Source: Flammeovirga kamogawensis | GTDB lineage: Bacteria > Bacteroidota > Bacteroidia > Cytophagales > Flammeovirgaceae | Assembly: GCF_018736065.1 (NCBI RefSeq) | Contig: NZ_CP076128.1 | Span: 4,465,001-4,529,000 of the forward strand | Length of the DNA: 64,000 bases | Direction: 5' to 3' | Shown: one piece after another, positions 8,698-18,050 of the stretch | Position numbering within the stretch: the stretch's first letter is position 1 | How the letters are laid out: each line of letters starts with the position of its first letter | The notes under the pieces: model-generated | Seen by the model: only the letters and a program-made list of their open reading frames with translations | What the model was told of the DNA's origin: nothing | Databases searched by the model: none | Position numbers and translations under genes: made by a program

Positions 8698-8741
8698 AAA
8701 TATTTATAAAACCTTAAAACTAGTAATTGCTCAAAAACGGT

Positions 8742-10835
8742 TTAGTTTTTTACAAGAAATCTTTTTGTTTGAACAGCACCTGAAGCAGTACTGATTTTGA
8801 TAAAATAGATTCCGTTATTAAAACCATTTAAGTTGATATTTTTAATTGCTGAAATACCATTACTTAAATCAATATTCTTTACTGTGTTTCCTATTGAATT
8901 AAAGATTACAGCAGTTTTTATTTCATCTTCAGTATTTAATACAAATTGTGTTGAAATTCTGTCTTTAGCAGGGTTAGGGTAAACAGATAATTTGATGTCT
9001 TTATCAATTGATACGGCAATACTTACAATATTTGAATACTCATAAGCACCATCAAAATCAACTTGTCTTAATCTGAAATACTTAAACCCATGTGCATCAT
9101 TACTAGAAACAGTGTAGTTATATTCTATAGCAACATTTGAGTTACCATTTCCATCTACATCATCTATATAGTTAAACTCACGACCATCTACAGAACCTTC
9201 AACTTCAAAATGACTATTGTTAATTTCTGTACCTGTTTCCCATGTTAATTCAACAGAATTGTCAATATTTTTAGTACCGTTAAAGTAGATTAATTCAACT
9301 GGTAAATCTTGCATGTTACCACCTAAAGTAAATGGACTAAAACTAGTAGCTGGGTCAGAAAGCAAAGTACCAGAATCATCACCATTAGTATTATAGGCTT
9401 GAGCACCTTGACTTTCCCATTTTGTACCATCAAAGTGCATTACATGCGCATCATTAATTGCAGCTGTATTAATACCACTTTCATCAGAGAAGGTAAGCAC
9501 TACTGTAGAAGAAGCAGTACCAGTAATTCTATCAACATTCCAATATTCAAAAGCACTTACAGCGTCAACCATTGCATTTGGATCAATTGTTCTATGGTGA
9601 TCGTGTGCAGTATTGAAATACTCAATTCTAAATGTTGTAGGTGTATTTGCCGTTGGTTGCCCGATTCCTGCTTCTCTTAATTTATTTCCTTTTCCTACAG
9701 GCATCATTAAAAAGAAATTATTACCAGAAATACTTAATGCAGTTTGCAACGCAGTTGTGTAGTTTACCACTTTTGAGATAGGTCCATCAATAAAAGAAGC
9801 ATTGCTACCACCTGAAGCATGACCACTCCAACCATATACAGCATTGGCTACAAAAGAAAACTGATCTAAGTTTAACAAATTTGTTTCGGTTGTTCTAATA
9901 GTACCATTTGTTAAAGTAAGGGCATTAAGATTATAATTTGTATTTACAATGTCTACTGCAGTACCTAAAGTAATACCATTTGTAGCATTCATTGTGAATG
10001 AACTAATTCTATTATTTGTAGCTGCAAAATTTAAAGTACCGCTTGCATCACCAATAATTGTAATATCTGTTGTAGGAGCGGCATTAGATGATAAATCAGC
10101 AAATAGAGTTACATTCGTTCCAATTGGTTCTGTGATTACTAAATCATTTCCTTCTGTATAAATATTTACAGTTTGACCTGATAAAGAAGTATTGATTGCT
10201 GTTGCTCCATTTAAAATTATAGTGTTGGTATTTGGGTTAATACCATCTAAATTACTAGAAGCAACTACTTTTGGGTTTGAACCTGGTAAAGCATTAATTT
10301 GAGCTAATGTAATTAAGTTATTAGAAGCACCACTAGTATTTAAAGTAACACCATCTTCTACGTAAATTGAACCAGTCCAATTTAGTCCACTATATGAATT
10401 AGACCCAACAGAAGGAACTGCAAATTTAGCACCTGATTCTAAAACAATATTTTGTGCATTTACATATAATCTACCACCAGAGTGGTTATTACCTTTAAAA
10501 TTACCATTTCCAGATACTATTAAAGTGCTTACATCTATTGTTGTTCTATAAGCTGTGTTTCTTAATTCACCGTCAACAAATAAAGTATCAATAACTACAT
10601 TTGCAGAAAATAATTCTTGTCCTATATAAACTGTTTTACCTTCTCTAACTCTTATATTATATCCACCAGTCCAAGAAGGTAATGTATTTCCATCTCCATC
10701 TACCCACTGATTTAAATTTCCTTTATTTCCTAAGTAAACATAACCTGAAGTTGAGCTTACTAACGTGTAAGTTTGAGCATTAATAGTAATCTTTGTAATA
10801 AAAATTAGGAGTAATAATAGTAGTATCTTTTTCAT
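8742..10835 (-). CDS. Secreted protein with type IX secretion (type A) C-terminal sorting domain
   Basis: The 697-residue protein has a classical signal peptide (MKKILLLLLLIFITKITINAQ). It continues with a long region rich in Asn, Thr and short beta-strands that looks like a beta-helix or repeat scaffold (about residues 50-500). It ends with a sorting domain of about 80 residues beginning LSVYPNPAKDRI and ending VQTKRFLVKN. That terminus is characteristic of cargo of the type IX secretion system, which exports proteins across the outer membrane and anchors or releases them. The segment DLPVELIYFNGTKNIDNSVELTWETGTEINNSHFEVE before it is the typical Bacteroidota linker domain. No catalytic site is recognised; an adhesin or matrix role is plausible but unproven. 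Confidence 0.85.
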   Translation of the reverse strand: MKKILLLLLLIFITKITINAQTYTLVSSTSGYVYLGNKGNLNQWVDGDGNTLPSWTGGYNIRVREGKTVYIGQELFSANVVIDTLFVDGELRNTAYRTTIDVSTLIVSGNGNFKGNNHSGGRLYVNAQNIVLESGAKFAVPSVGSNSYSGLNWTGSIYVEDGVTLNTSGASNNLITLAQINALPGSNPKVVASSNLDGINPNTNTIILNGATAINTSLSGQTVNIYTEGNDLVITEPIGTNVTLFADLSSNAAPTTDITIIGDASGTLNFAATNNRISSFTMNATNGITLGTAVDIVNTNYNLNALTLTNGTIRTTETNLLNLDQFSFVANAVYGWSGHASGGSNASFIDGPISKVVNYTTALQTALSISGNNFFLMMPVGKGNKLREAGIGQPTANTPTTFRIEYFNTAHDHHRTIDPNAMVDAVSAFEYWNVDRITGTASSTVVLTFSDESGINTAAINDAHVMHFDGTKWESQGAQAYNTNGDDSGTLLSDPATSFSPFTLGGNMQDLPVELIYFNGTKNIDNSVELTWETGTEINNSHFEVEGSVDGREFNYIDDVDGNGNSNVAIEYNYTVSSNDAHGFKYFRLRQVDFDGAYEYSNIVSIAVSIDKDIKLSVYPNPAKDRISTQFVLNTEDEIKTAVIFNSIGNTVKNIDLSNGISAIKNINLNGFNNGIYFIKISTASGAVQTKRFLVKN

Positions 10836-11486
10836 GTTTTTGAGAATTATGGTAGTAATTAGGTTTGATTAGCTTAACGCATTAACGCTTATTAAGGATA
10901 TCTTTTGCAAATGTTATGTTAGTAAGAGAATCTTAAAATTTAGTTTGCATATATAGATATTTACATTGCTTACATGAGGTAATTGTGAAAAACAGATTAT
11001 AATTACTTCAATTAATACCCAATACTTTAAAATTATTATAATAATAGATTTTACTTACATGTGTAATAATATTAACAGTTACATGAGTTAAAGTGCTTAA
11101 AAATAGCATTTTAAATCACATCTGTGAAATATTAATATTCTTATTAAATGTATTTTTCTTAAAATAATCTAATGACATTTTCGATGTATTAAACACATTT
11201 TTATGATGTGTTTTTTTGTGAAATGATTAAAAAAATGAGACGAATATTGTTGAATAATTTCCTTCAAAGGGAGTTTTTGACTGTAACAATGAATAATTTG
11301 TACTGAAACATTATAATTGAAATTTGCTTAACAATGAAGGTTCTTAGATCAGATAAATGTTTAAATTATAATATTAAATAACGTTAACTATTGATTGTGT
11401 TTAATGTTATATACATCTATTATAATTGTAAAATATTAAAATTCATTAACTCGAAAATAATCCATTAATCAAATCTTATTATTCTG
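10836..11486. other. 651-base divergent intergenic region with a hairpin and TTACATG repeats
   Basis: The region is very AT-rich and has no convincing gene. It must hold the promoters of the two divergent secreted-protein genes. It contains three copies of TTACATG, near 10972, 11055 and 11081. It also has an AAACACAT/ATGTGTTT hairpin with seven T residues at 11191-11217 (listed separately), which points to a short plus-strand transcript or attenuated leader. Confidence 0.5.
11191..11217 (+). terminator. Intrinsic terminator-like hairpin upstream of the GloVer-repeat gene
   Basis: Perfect 8-base arms AAACACAT (11191-11198) and ATGTGTTT (11206-11213) are followed by T residues to 11217 on the plus strand. 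No plus-strand gene precedes it, so it would end a small RNA or attenuate a long leader of the gene starting at 11487. The stem is AT-rich and modest. Confidence 0.45.
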
Positions 11487-14400
11487 ATGAAATTCAATTA
11501 CAATCATTTTAAAGCAAATCATACTAGATTAATTGTGCTAGTACTGTTAGTACTTTGTGCTTTAACTGCAGAGGCACAGCCTTATTTGATGAACACAAAC
11601 TCTAGTGGAGGAATCCAAAATGCTGGAGGTGTTTCTATTTACAATTTATCATCTCCAGCAGGTACTCCACCTGAATTTTACGATCATGGTGAATCATTTA
11701 CAGGACGCCCTGGTGATTTTAGCTCATTAGTTTTAGCTTCGGATGGATATATTTATGGCCATACAGAACAAGGAGGAGAGCATGATAGTGGTATCTTTTT
11801 TAGAATAGACCCTGCTACAAATACTGTAACCCAATTATTCTCTTTTGATTATAATAATCATTATCCAATTTATAATATGGTTGAGCACAATCAAATTTTA
11901 TATGGTATAATGAGAAGTAGAAGTCATGAGGATATTGGCTTTGCTATTAAACTCAGTGATCCCACACATCTAATTCCTCTCATCAATTTCACTGATAGAC
12001 TCAAGGTAAGAAGAATGGGTGGAGGATTTTATAAGTTGAATAATAAGCTTTATGCTACAATATTTGATGGTGAATCAGGATCATCTATTTCTGTTGGAGG
12101 TGTATTAGAATACAATCTTACTACTGGAGATGCTAAAATACTGTGTAGTAATCCATATGGGTTTGAATATGCTTCAGGTGCTTTATCACATCGTAATGTA
12201 CAAGGTAGAGACCGTTTAATTGTTGCAAACTCTGCATCTCAGTATGGTGCAGGTGGTTTTTATGAAGTAGATGCTGAAAGTGGTTTTATCCATGAAATAA
12301 GTGTCGTTAAAGATAGAAGTTTTAAAGGTTCAAAATTCTCAGGTGTATTTAGGAACACTTCTGGAGATTTTTATTCAAGATCTTTTGCTGATGGTAGTGC
12401 AGGAGTAGGAACGTTAGTAAGTATTTTACCTGATGATAAAAAAGTAACAAAAGAATTTACGTTTACTAATGCAAATGGTACAGCAATTACTGGTTTAGTT
12501 CCTAATGGGCATGATCTGATAGGTATGACACAGCCTGCTACATTTACATCTACAGGCCCTGATAGAGGTGTTATCTACCAAATAGATAGACATGGAAATT
12601 ATAAAGAACTTTATCACTTTAAAGACATGTCATACCCTTCAGAATATTTTATAATTACAAATGATAATGGAGGAACCGTTTGGGGTATTGCAGAATTTGG
12701 AGGAAGAAGTGATCAGGGAGCTATTTTTAAATATGAAATAGCAACAAATAAAATGGAAGTGATCGCTAGTTTCGGTTCAGATACTGGTTTTATTCCTGAA
12801 ACAAGATTAACTCCTTTTAAAGACGGAAAATATACATTCTCAAATCGAGATGGTGGTATTCAAAATTATGGTACGTTAGCTACGTTTGATCCATCAACAG
12901 GTTCTATAGGTCATTTATATTCTACTGGTAATAACTCTTTAGCAAAGCAAGGATACTCAAACGGTGCATTCTTGGCTTCTAATGGGAAATATTATGCAAT
13001 TGAAAGAACAGGTGCTACTGCTTATAATATTAAGGTAGACTCATTGTTCTATAGAGATAGATTAGTTGAATTTAATGATGATTTAGATTCTGTAACTGTG
13101 CTTACGGGTAGATTGTCAAATAGATTATATGAAGCCAATGAAAAAGCGCCTTATAATATAATTGGAGAAATAATTGAAATTCAAGGTAAGCTAGTATTTA
13201 CATATACGAATTCAATATATACATATGATTTAACAACTGGTCAAACTACTAAATTCTTTGATTTAATAACAAAAAGGCATGCTGATAATAGTGATGCCGC
13301 ATGGGATTGGGGATACTTATTCTCAACAGCAGTTACTAAGAAAGATGATAACACTTACTATTATGCTACGCAAGGGTCTGGTGAAAATTTACCAGATACA
13401 CATGGTGGTACAATCATCAAATTAGATGTTTCAACTTCACCATGGACAATTACACATATGTATACAATTGATCCTCTTGCTTCAACTAATGGATATAGAT
13501 CAAGAATTGCAGTAAGAGCTTCAGGAAAAGGTGGAGTTGGTGTAAAAGGTCGTATGATAATTCTACCAGGAGCAAATTCTGATCCTGATACTCTAATTAT
13601 GGCATCTGAATATAATAGCCCTACAACATTAGGATGTATTTTAGCTTATCCAATGGGAGAAAATGGAAATAGAATTGGTACTGCACATATTATCAAAGAA
13701 TTCCCAGAAACGGGTTTTAATCCAGACTTGAATTCATCAGCTAATGATAGTACTGATGGATGGTTTCCAATGGCAGACCTTGCTTATTATAATAATAAAA
13801 TATTTGGATTTACTAAAGGTGAAAATATTGGAAGTTATACGTCTAACACTGACCATGGAAAAGAAAGAGGGACACCCGCTTTTAATGGTACTTTTTGGAG
13901 TATTGATAGAGCTAACGCGAATGCTTTTGAATTACTTTACACTTTAGAAGAAAGTACAGGAGTTAATCCATTATTGACATCAACAGATATTTTTCAATTA
14001 CAACCTATCACTGGTAATAAATTGAATACTGATACATTAGGTTGTGCGATATCTATGAGAACATTTAAAGTATATGGATATAAAAGAGGGGTTTTGGAAT
14101 GGTCTAGTTCTAACCCGAATGTTACTTTAGTCGCTTCAAAAACGAATGCAGATAGTGCAACATTTGATTTTAGTAGTGTAGCATCAAACCTACCTCATAC
14201 AACAACAATTAGTGTAAAAGCCTATAATGGAAATGCCTCTACAGATTATCAATATGGTGATACTCTAGAATGGAATGTGCATCAGTATGTAACTCCAACA
14301 TTAGGTAACATTGTAAGTAGTCAAGATTTACATTGCCCAACAAGTCATACAAGATTAACTTTGTCAAATTATGCACATGTTGATTCATTTTATTGGGAAT

Positions 14401-15611
14401 TACCAGCAGATATTGCTCTTTTAACATCAAATAATAAGGAGGAAATTCAAATTAATTTATCTAATGAAAGTTTTGGAACTCATCGTATTGTATGTCATGC
14501 ATTTAATGGTTGTGGAAATGAAGTGACTGATACACTCACTTTTAATTTATATGATCCTGCTATTGCTCCAAATATAACTACAGGTTCTTCTGAAGTTTGT
14601 ATAGGTACAACAGAAACTTATACTGCTACTGCAGTTAATTCAACAGGAAAATACAGATGGGAATTACCAACATCTTTTAGTATATCAAGTAATGACCACG
14701 AAGCAGCGTCTATCGATATTGATTTTTCAGGAGCTTTAGAAGGTACTTATCCAATTTATGCATCAATGATTACATCTTGTGGGTTAACACCAAAAGATAC
14801 AATGTTTGTACATGTTTCTAATACACCAAAGATTAACGAGTTAGTGCAAAGTAGACAGCTAACATGTACTGATAATATCGTTACATTAAAAGTAGATCAT
14901 TTATTTGCTTCTTCATTTAATTGGACAATTCCTAGTGACGTAATTGTAGTAAGCGGAAATAATACAGACTTAATTACTTTAGATATGTCTGATGTAACTA
15001 CAGCAAGCGTTAATGTATCTGTAAATGCTGGAAATGTTTGTCAAGGAGTATCCGTTACAAAAGCGATTACAATTACGGTACCTACTGTTCCTACAATTTC
15101 TGGTATTGATGTTTCTGAAGATATTATTACAGTGGCTGATACAGTTACGTTGACAGCACAAAATGCTGTTGGAGGAACATCATATAGCTGGAATATTCCT
15201 TCAGGAGCTTCAGTAATTGGGGCTTCAGATCAAGAGGTAATTAGGTTTACAGTACGAGATGTTGATTTAGGTGATCATGTAGTATCTGTTCAAGCAACTA
15301 ATTCTTGTGGTGCATCTGCACAAACAACAGCAACAATTAGAGTAGAGAATTCGCCAAATGCACTCGAAAACGAATTGGCTAAGAATGTTCTAGCGTATCC
15401 AAACCCATCAAATGGTAAGGTTTCTTTAAAAGGTATACCTGAAACGGAAATCAATATGGTAATTAGAAATATTAAAGGACAAGTAATAAAAACATACAAA
15501 GGCACTCCTACCGATGTTAATCTTAAAAAGTTAACGAACGGACAATATTTTGTTGACTTGTATACAAATAGTAAAGATTATGGTATTCATAAAATCATAA
15601 TTAAAAAGTAG
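11487..15611 (+). CDS. Large secreted protein with GloVer-like repeats, PKD-like domains and type IX sorting domain
   Basis: The 1374-residue protein starts with a long signal peptide ending near ALTAEA (about residue 30). The first half contains repeats of the form Y/WG-x-T/A-x-x-GG-x-x-x-x-G-x-I/F-F, for example IYGHTEQGGEHDSGIFFRI and VWGIAEFGGRSDQGAIFKY. These match the choice-of-anchor GloVer tandem repeats often seen in surface proteins. From about residue 850 onward there are several immunoglobulin/PKD-like modules with a recurrent W-x-x-P (FYWELP, YRWELP, FNWTIP, YSWNIP). The last 75 residues (VLAYPNPSNGKVSL to KIIIKK) form a type A sorting domain for type IX secretion. No enzymatic motif is evident; a cell-surface adhesive or scaffold role is inferred. 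Confidence 0.85.
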   Translation: MKFNYNHFKANHTRLIVLVLLVLCALTAEAQPYLMNTNSSGGIQNAGGVSIYNLSSPAGTPPEFYDHGESFTGRPGDFSSLVLASDGYIYGHTEQGGEHDSGIFFRIDPATNTVTQLFSFDYNNHYPIYNMVEHNQILYGIMRSRSHEDIGFAIKLSDPTHLIPLINFTDRLKVRRMGGGFYKLNNKLYATIFDGESGSSISVGGVLEYNLTTGDAKILCSNPYGFEYASGALSHRNVQGRDRLIVANSASQYGAGGFYEVDAESGFIHEISVVKDRSFKGSKFSGVFRNTSGDFYSRSFADGSAGVGTLVSILPDDKKVTKEFTFTNANGTAITGLVPNGHDLIGMTQPATFTSTGPDRGVIYQIDRHGNYKELYHFKDMSYPSEYFIITNDNGGTVWGIAEFGGRSDQGAIFKYEIATNKMEVIASFGSDTGFIPETRLTPFKDGKYTFSNRDGGIQNYGTLATFDPSTGSIGHLYSTGNNSLAKQGYSNGAFLASNGKYYAIERTGATAYNIKVDSLFYRDRLVEFNDDLDSVTVLTGRLSNRLYEANEKAPYNIIGEIIEIQGKLVFTYTNSIYTYDLTTGQTTKFFDLITKRHADNSDAAWDWGYLFSTAVTKKDDNTYYYATQGSGENLPDTHGGTIIKLDVSTSPWTITHMYTIDPLASTNGYRSRIAVRASGKGGVGVKGRMIILPGANSDPDTLIMASEYNSPTTLGCILAYPMGENGNRIGTAHIIKEFPETGFNPDLNSSANDSTDGWFPMADLAYYNNKIFGFTKGENIGSYTSNTDHGKERGTPAFNGTFWSIDRANANAFELLYTLEESTGVNPLLTSTDIFQLQPITGNKLNTDTLGCAISMRTFKVYGYKRGVLEWSSSNPNVTLVASKTNADSATFDFSSVASNLPHTTTISVKAYNGNASTDYQYGDTLEWNVHQYVTPTLGNIVSSQDLHCPTSHTRLTLSNYAHVDSFYWELPADIALLTSNNKEEIQINLSNESFGTHRIVCHAFNGCGNEVTDTLTFNLYDPAIAPNITTGSSEVCIGTTETYTATAVNSTGKYRWELPTSFSISSNDHEAASIDIDFSGALEGTYPIYASMITSCGLTPKDTMFVHVSNTPKINELVQSRQLTCTDNIVTLKVDHLFASSFNWTIPSDVIVVSGNNTDLITLDMSDVTTASVNVSVNAGNVCQGVSVTKAITITVPTVPTISGIDVSEDIITVADTVTLTAQNAVGGTSYSWNIPSGASVIGASDQEVIRFTVRDVDLGDHVVSVQATNSCGASAQTTATIRVENSPNALENELAKNVLAYPNPSNGKVSLKGIPETEINMVIRNIKGQVIKTYKGTPTDVNLKKLTNGQYFVDLYTNSKDYGIHKIIIKK

Positions 15612-15639
15612 ATAAGGAGAAAAGACCGTGATTAAATAG

Positions 15640-15678
15640 CAGTACTTCTTTATAAATTTAAAGGAGTACTGTTTTTTT
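15640..15678 (+). terminator. Terminator of the GloVer-repeat gene
   Basis: Arms CAGTACTTCTTTA (15640-15652) and TAAAGGAGTACTG (15659-15671) pair at 12 of 13 positions and run into seven T residues. It lies between the secreted protein gene and the bestrophin gene, so bestrophin needs its own promoter in the roughly 40 bases that follow, or readthrough. Confidence 0.85.
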
Positions 15679-15720
15679 ATATCAAATTACTTAATTTCAA
15701 TTCTCATCAATCTTCTTAAT

Positions 15721-16746
15721 ATGTATACAAATAGAACATTAAGTTTAAAAGTTTTTTTAGAGAAGTCTAGTAAGTCATTTGTTGTTTTAACAATTTATGC
15801 AACGTTGGTAGTTGTAGCCTATGAATATCTGGATATTAAATGGATGAAATTACCTTGGACTGTACTGACTGTAGTAGGTACAGCAGTAGCCTTTTATGTA
15901 GGCTTTAAAAATAACTCTGCATACGAACGTACATGGGAAGCTAGAAAAATCTGGGAAGGAATAGTATCTAATAGTAGAACTTGGGGATTAATATCACGTG
16001 ATTATATTACCAACCTCTTTGTTTTAGATGAACAAGACGAAATTACTCAGCAAGAAATAGATACAATTGTAAAAAGACTAATCTTCAGACAGATAGCTTG
16101 GGCATATAGATTAAGGAGACAGTTATGGAAAGCAAAAACTTGGGAACACTCTCAAAAAATGACAATTTCTTTAAGAAAACATCTAGGTGATGCTTTTGCA
16201 AGTTTATCAGAAGAGGAAGAACTAAATAAATTTATTGATACAGGTGAAGTTGAAGAATTAATAACAAAGGAAAATATTTGTACAGAATTAATTAGTAACC
16301 AATCGAAAGAAATACTGAATCTCAGAAGACTTAACCTTATAGATGATTTTAGGCATGTTGAATTTCAGCATCTTCTTCAAGATTTCTATAATTTTCAAAG
16401 TAAATGTGAAAGAATAAAAGATTTCCCGTTACCCAGACAATATGCAAATACATCTTCTTTATTAACGTATATAATGGTATTGCTTTTACCCTACGGAATG
16501 GTAGCACAGTTTAGTTTACTAGGCGAAGGAATGGTATGGCTAACAATACCATTTACAGGACTAATTGGAGGGATCTATTTATTAATGGAGATTGTAGGAG
16601 ATTATGCAGAAAATCCTTTTGAAGGTCTTTCGTTTGATACACCTATGACAAGTTTATGTAATAAGATTGATAGAGAATTAAAACAAATGATTGGTGAAAA
16701 GGATTTGCCAGATGTGGTACAACCTCACCACCATATTTTGTTATAA
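15721..16746 (+). CDS. Bestrophin-family (UPF0187) anion channel protein
   Basis: The 341-residue protein matches bacterial bestrophins, pentameric chloride-type channels of the inner membrane. Visible hallmarks are the N-terminal amphipathic helix, a first membrane segment (about residues 20-35), the segment LTVVGTAVAFYVGFKNNSAYERTWEARKIWEGI (about 45-77) typical of the family's pore helix and loop, two further membrane segments near 243-285, and the acidic C-terminal ENPFEGLSFDTPM (about 301-313). Length is a little above the usual 300. The gene appears monocistronic between two terminators. Physiological role (ion balance, volume or pH) is not determined by sequence. Confidence 0.9.
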   Translation: MYTNRTLSLKVFLEKSSKSFVVLTIYATLVVVAYEYLDIKWMKLPWTVLTVVGTAVAFYVGFKNNSAYERTWEARKIWEGIVSNSRTWGLISRDYITNLFVLDEQDEITQQEIDTIVKRLIFRQIAWAYRLRRQLWKAKTWEHSQKMTISLRKHLGDAFASLSEEEELNKFIDTGEVEELITKENICTELISNQSKEILNLRRLNLIDDFRHVEFQHLLQDFYNFQSKCERIKDFPLPRQYANTSSLLTYIMVLLLPYGMVAQFSLLGEGMVWLTIPFTGLIGGIYLLMEIVGDYAENPFEGLSFDTPMTSLCNKIDRELKQMIGEKDLPDVVQPHHHILL

Positions 16747-16760
16747 GTGCTTATAAAGAC

Positions 16761-16805
16761 AAAATGTACGTTATCACAACTTTAATGTGTAATAACGTAC
16801 ATTTT
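16761..16805. terminator. Strong bidirectional terminator
   Basis: Arms 16761-16778 (AAAATGTACGTTATCACA) and 16788-16805 (TGTAATAACGTACATTTT) pair at 17 of 18 positions and end in A/T tracts on both sides. It separates the convergent bestrophin gene (plus) and the 35-residue ORF ending at 16812 (minus). That placement supports transcription of the small ORF. Confidence 0.85.
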
Positions 16806-16811
16806 ATATCT

Positions 16812-16919
16812 TTAGACTTTATCTTTAGAGAAAGTCACCAATGCATATCCAATAGCAATAACTATCGGAGGAACCATAAAGGCCATTGCAGCGATTTCTA
16901 AATAAGTAATACCTTGCAT
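16812..16919 (-). CDS. Putative 35-residue single-pass membrane protein
   Basis: A complete small ORF begins with ATG at 16919 and ends with TAA at 16812. The product has a short polar N-terminus, one hydrophobic helix (about residues 8-29, containing MAFMVPPIVIAIGYAL) and a basic tail ending FSKDKV. The positive-inside rule predicts a cytoplasmic C-terminus. It lies 84 bases after the dnaJ-like start region's opposite end (dnaJ itself ends at 17004 on the same strand), and the bidirectional terminator sits seven bases past its stop codon. I do not recognise a family. The size and composition resemble small membrane subunits or regulators, but function is unknown. Confidence 0.55.
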   Translation of the reverse strand: MQGITYLEIAAMAFMVPPIVIAIGYALVTFSKDKV

Positions 16920-17003
16920 CTTATCAGAGTTTAGTCAATTCAACTTGTATTAACCCTGCAATATTAAACAATTGTAAGTCGCTTTGCAATAGAAATACTG
17001 ATT

Positions 17004-17924
17004 TTAATCATCGCTTTTTTCTTCTAGACCTTTTAATTCTTCGAAGAGTGATTTTTCTTTATCAGAAAGCGTAGTAGGGATTTTTATATTATAAGTGAAA
17101 TATAAATCTCCAAATTTACCATCTGCTTTATAAATAGGGAAACCTTTACCTCTTAGCTTAACTTTTGTGCCATTTTGAGTACCTGGTTTCACTTTTAATT
17201 TTACTTTACCATTAAAAGTATCCACCGTGATTTCACCACCTAATATCGCATCATAAAGTTCAATATCTACTGTTTTTAATAGATCGTTTCCTTTACGTTC
17301 AAAATCTGTAGAATTGCTGATATTGAAAGTCATTAATAAGTCTCCGCTAGGGCCTCCGTTACTACCTTCTTTACCATGGCCTTTCACTTTAATAGTCTGA
17401 CCGTCTGCAATACCTGCAGGAACAGTAACACGAATGTTTTTACCGTTTATTTTGTAGGTTTTCTTTTGTGTTTCGTGAGCGTCTCTAATGTCAAGGGTAA
17501 TGTTTACATTGTAATCTCCCCCTTTTCTTGGTCTAGGAGAAGAATGACCACCACCAAACATTGAGTTAAAGAAATCAGAAAAGTCTCCATCACCTTGAGA
17601 GAAGCCTCCTCCAAAACCGCCACCGCCACCAAAGCCGCCGAATCCTTGACCACCGCCAAAGCCGCCACCACCGTAGCCTTGTTGCTCAAATTGGTCTGCA
17701 TGTTCCCAATCTTTGCCGTATTTATCGTATTTTTTTCTATTTTCTGGATCACTAAGTACCTCGTTAGCCTCATTAATTTGCTGAAATTTTTGACTTGCAG
17801 CATCATTATCGGGGTTTTTGTCAGGATGATATTTACGAGCTAATTTTCTATATGCTTTTTTAATATCTGCTTGAGAAGCACTTTTATCTACATCTAATAC
17901 TTTATAATAATCTATATATGCCAT
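17004..17924 (-). CDS. DnaJ/CbpA-type co-chaperone lacking the zinc finger
   Basis: This Hsp40 co-chaperone should deliver substrates to DnaK and stimulate its ATPase. The 306-residue protein has an N-terminal J domain (about residues 1-70) with the obligatory HPD in [13 protein letters not shown] Gly/Phe-rich region follows (about 82-125, dominated by GGGFGG-type repeats), then a DnaJ C-terminal peptide-binding region (about 135-295). The cysteine-rich zinc finger of true DnaJ is absent, so it belongs to the CbpA/type II class. The main dnaJ-grpE locus is not in the window. A -7 element candidate lies at 17954-17961. Confidence 0.93.
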   Translation of the reverse strand: MAYIDYYKVLDVDKSASQADIKKAYRKLARKYHPDKNPDNDAASQKFQQINEANEVLSDPENRKKYDKYGKDWEHADQFEQQGYGGGGFGGGQGFGGFGGGGGFGGGFSQGDGDFSDFFNSMFGGGHSSPRPRKGGDYNVNITLDIRDAHETQKKTYKINGKNIRVTVPAGIADGQTIKVKGHGKEGSNGGPSGDLLMTFNISNSTDFERKGNDLLKTVDIELYDAILGGEITVDTFNGKVKLKVKPGTQNGTKVKLRGKGFPIYKADGKFGDLYFTYNIKIPTTLSDKEKSLFEELKGLEEKSDD

Positions 17925-17953
17925 GTTTCTTGAATTTGAATAGTTTGGACGAA

Positions 17954-17961
17954 CAAAAATA
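17954..17961 (-). promoter_or_regulatory. Candidate -7 promoter element of the DnaJ-family gene
   Basis: Reads TATTTTTG on the minus strand, matching the phylum consensus TAnnTTTG, about 30 bases upstream of the ATG at 17924. The -33 element is not clear. Confidence 0.35.
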
Positions 17962-18050
17962 GTCGTTTTTCAATTAATAAAAATCGTTAAGCAAATATAT
18001 TATACGTATTAATTGTGCAGTAGGGTTGCACTTTAATTATTAATAAAGTT

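Larger units (their letters stand above)
8427..8741. other. 315-base gap between the sulfatase and the sorting-domain protein
   Basis: It contains a candidate promoter for the sulfatase (8494-8501) and the terminator of the next minus-strand gene (8667-8697). I see no other coding region. Confidence 0.6.

Noticed and set aside
17504-17806. 100-codon minus-strand open frame inside the DnaJ-family gene
   Set aside because: It is an out-of-frame shadow created by the Gly-rich repeat; the J domain and peptide-binding regions are all in the other frame.
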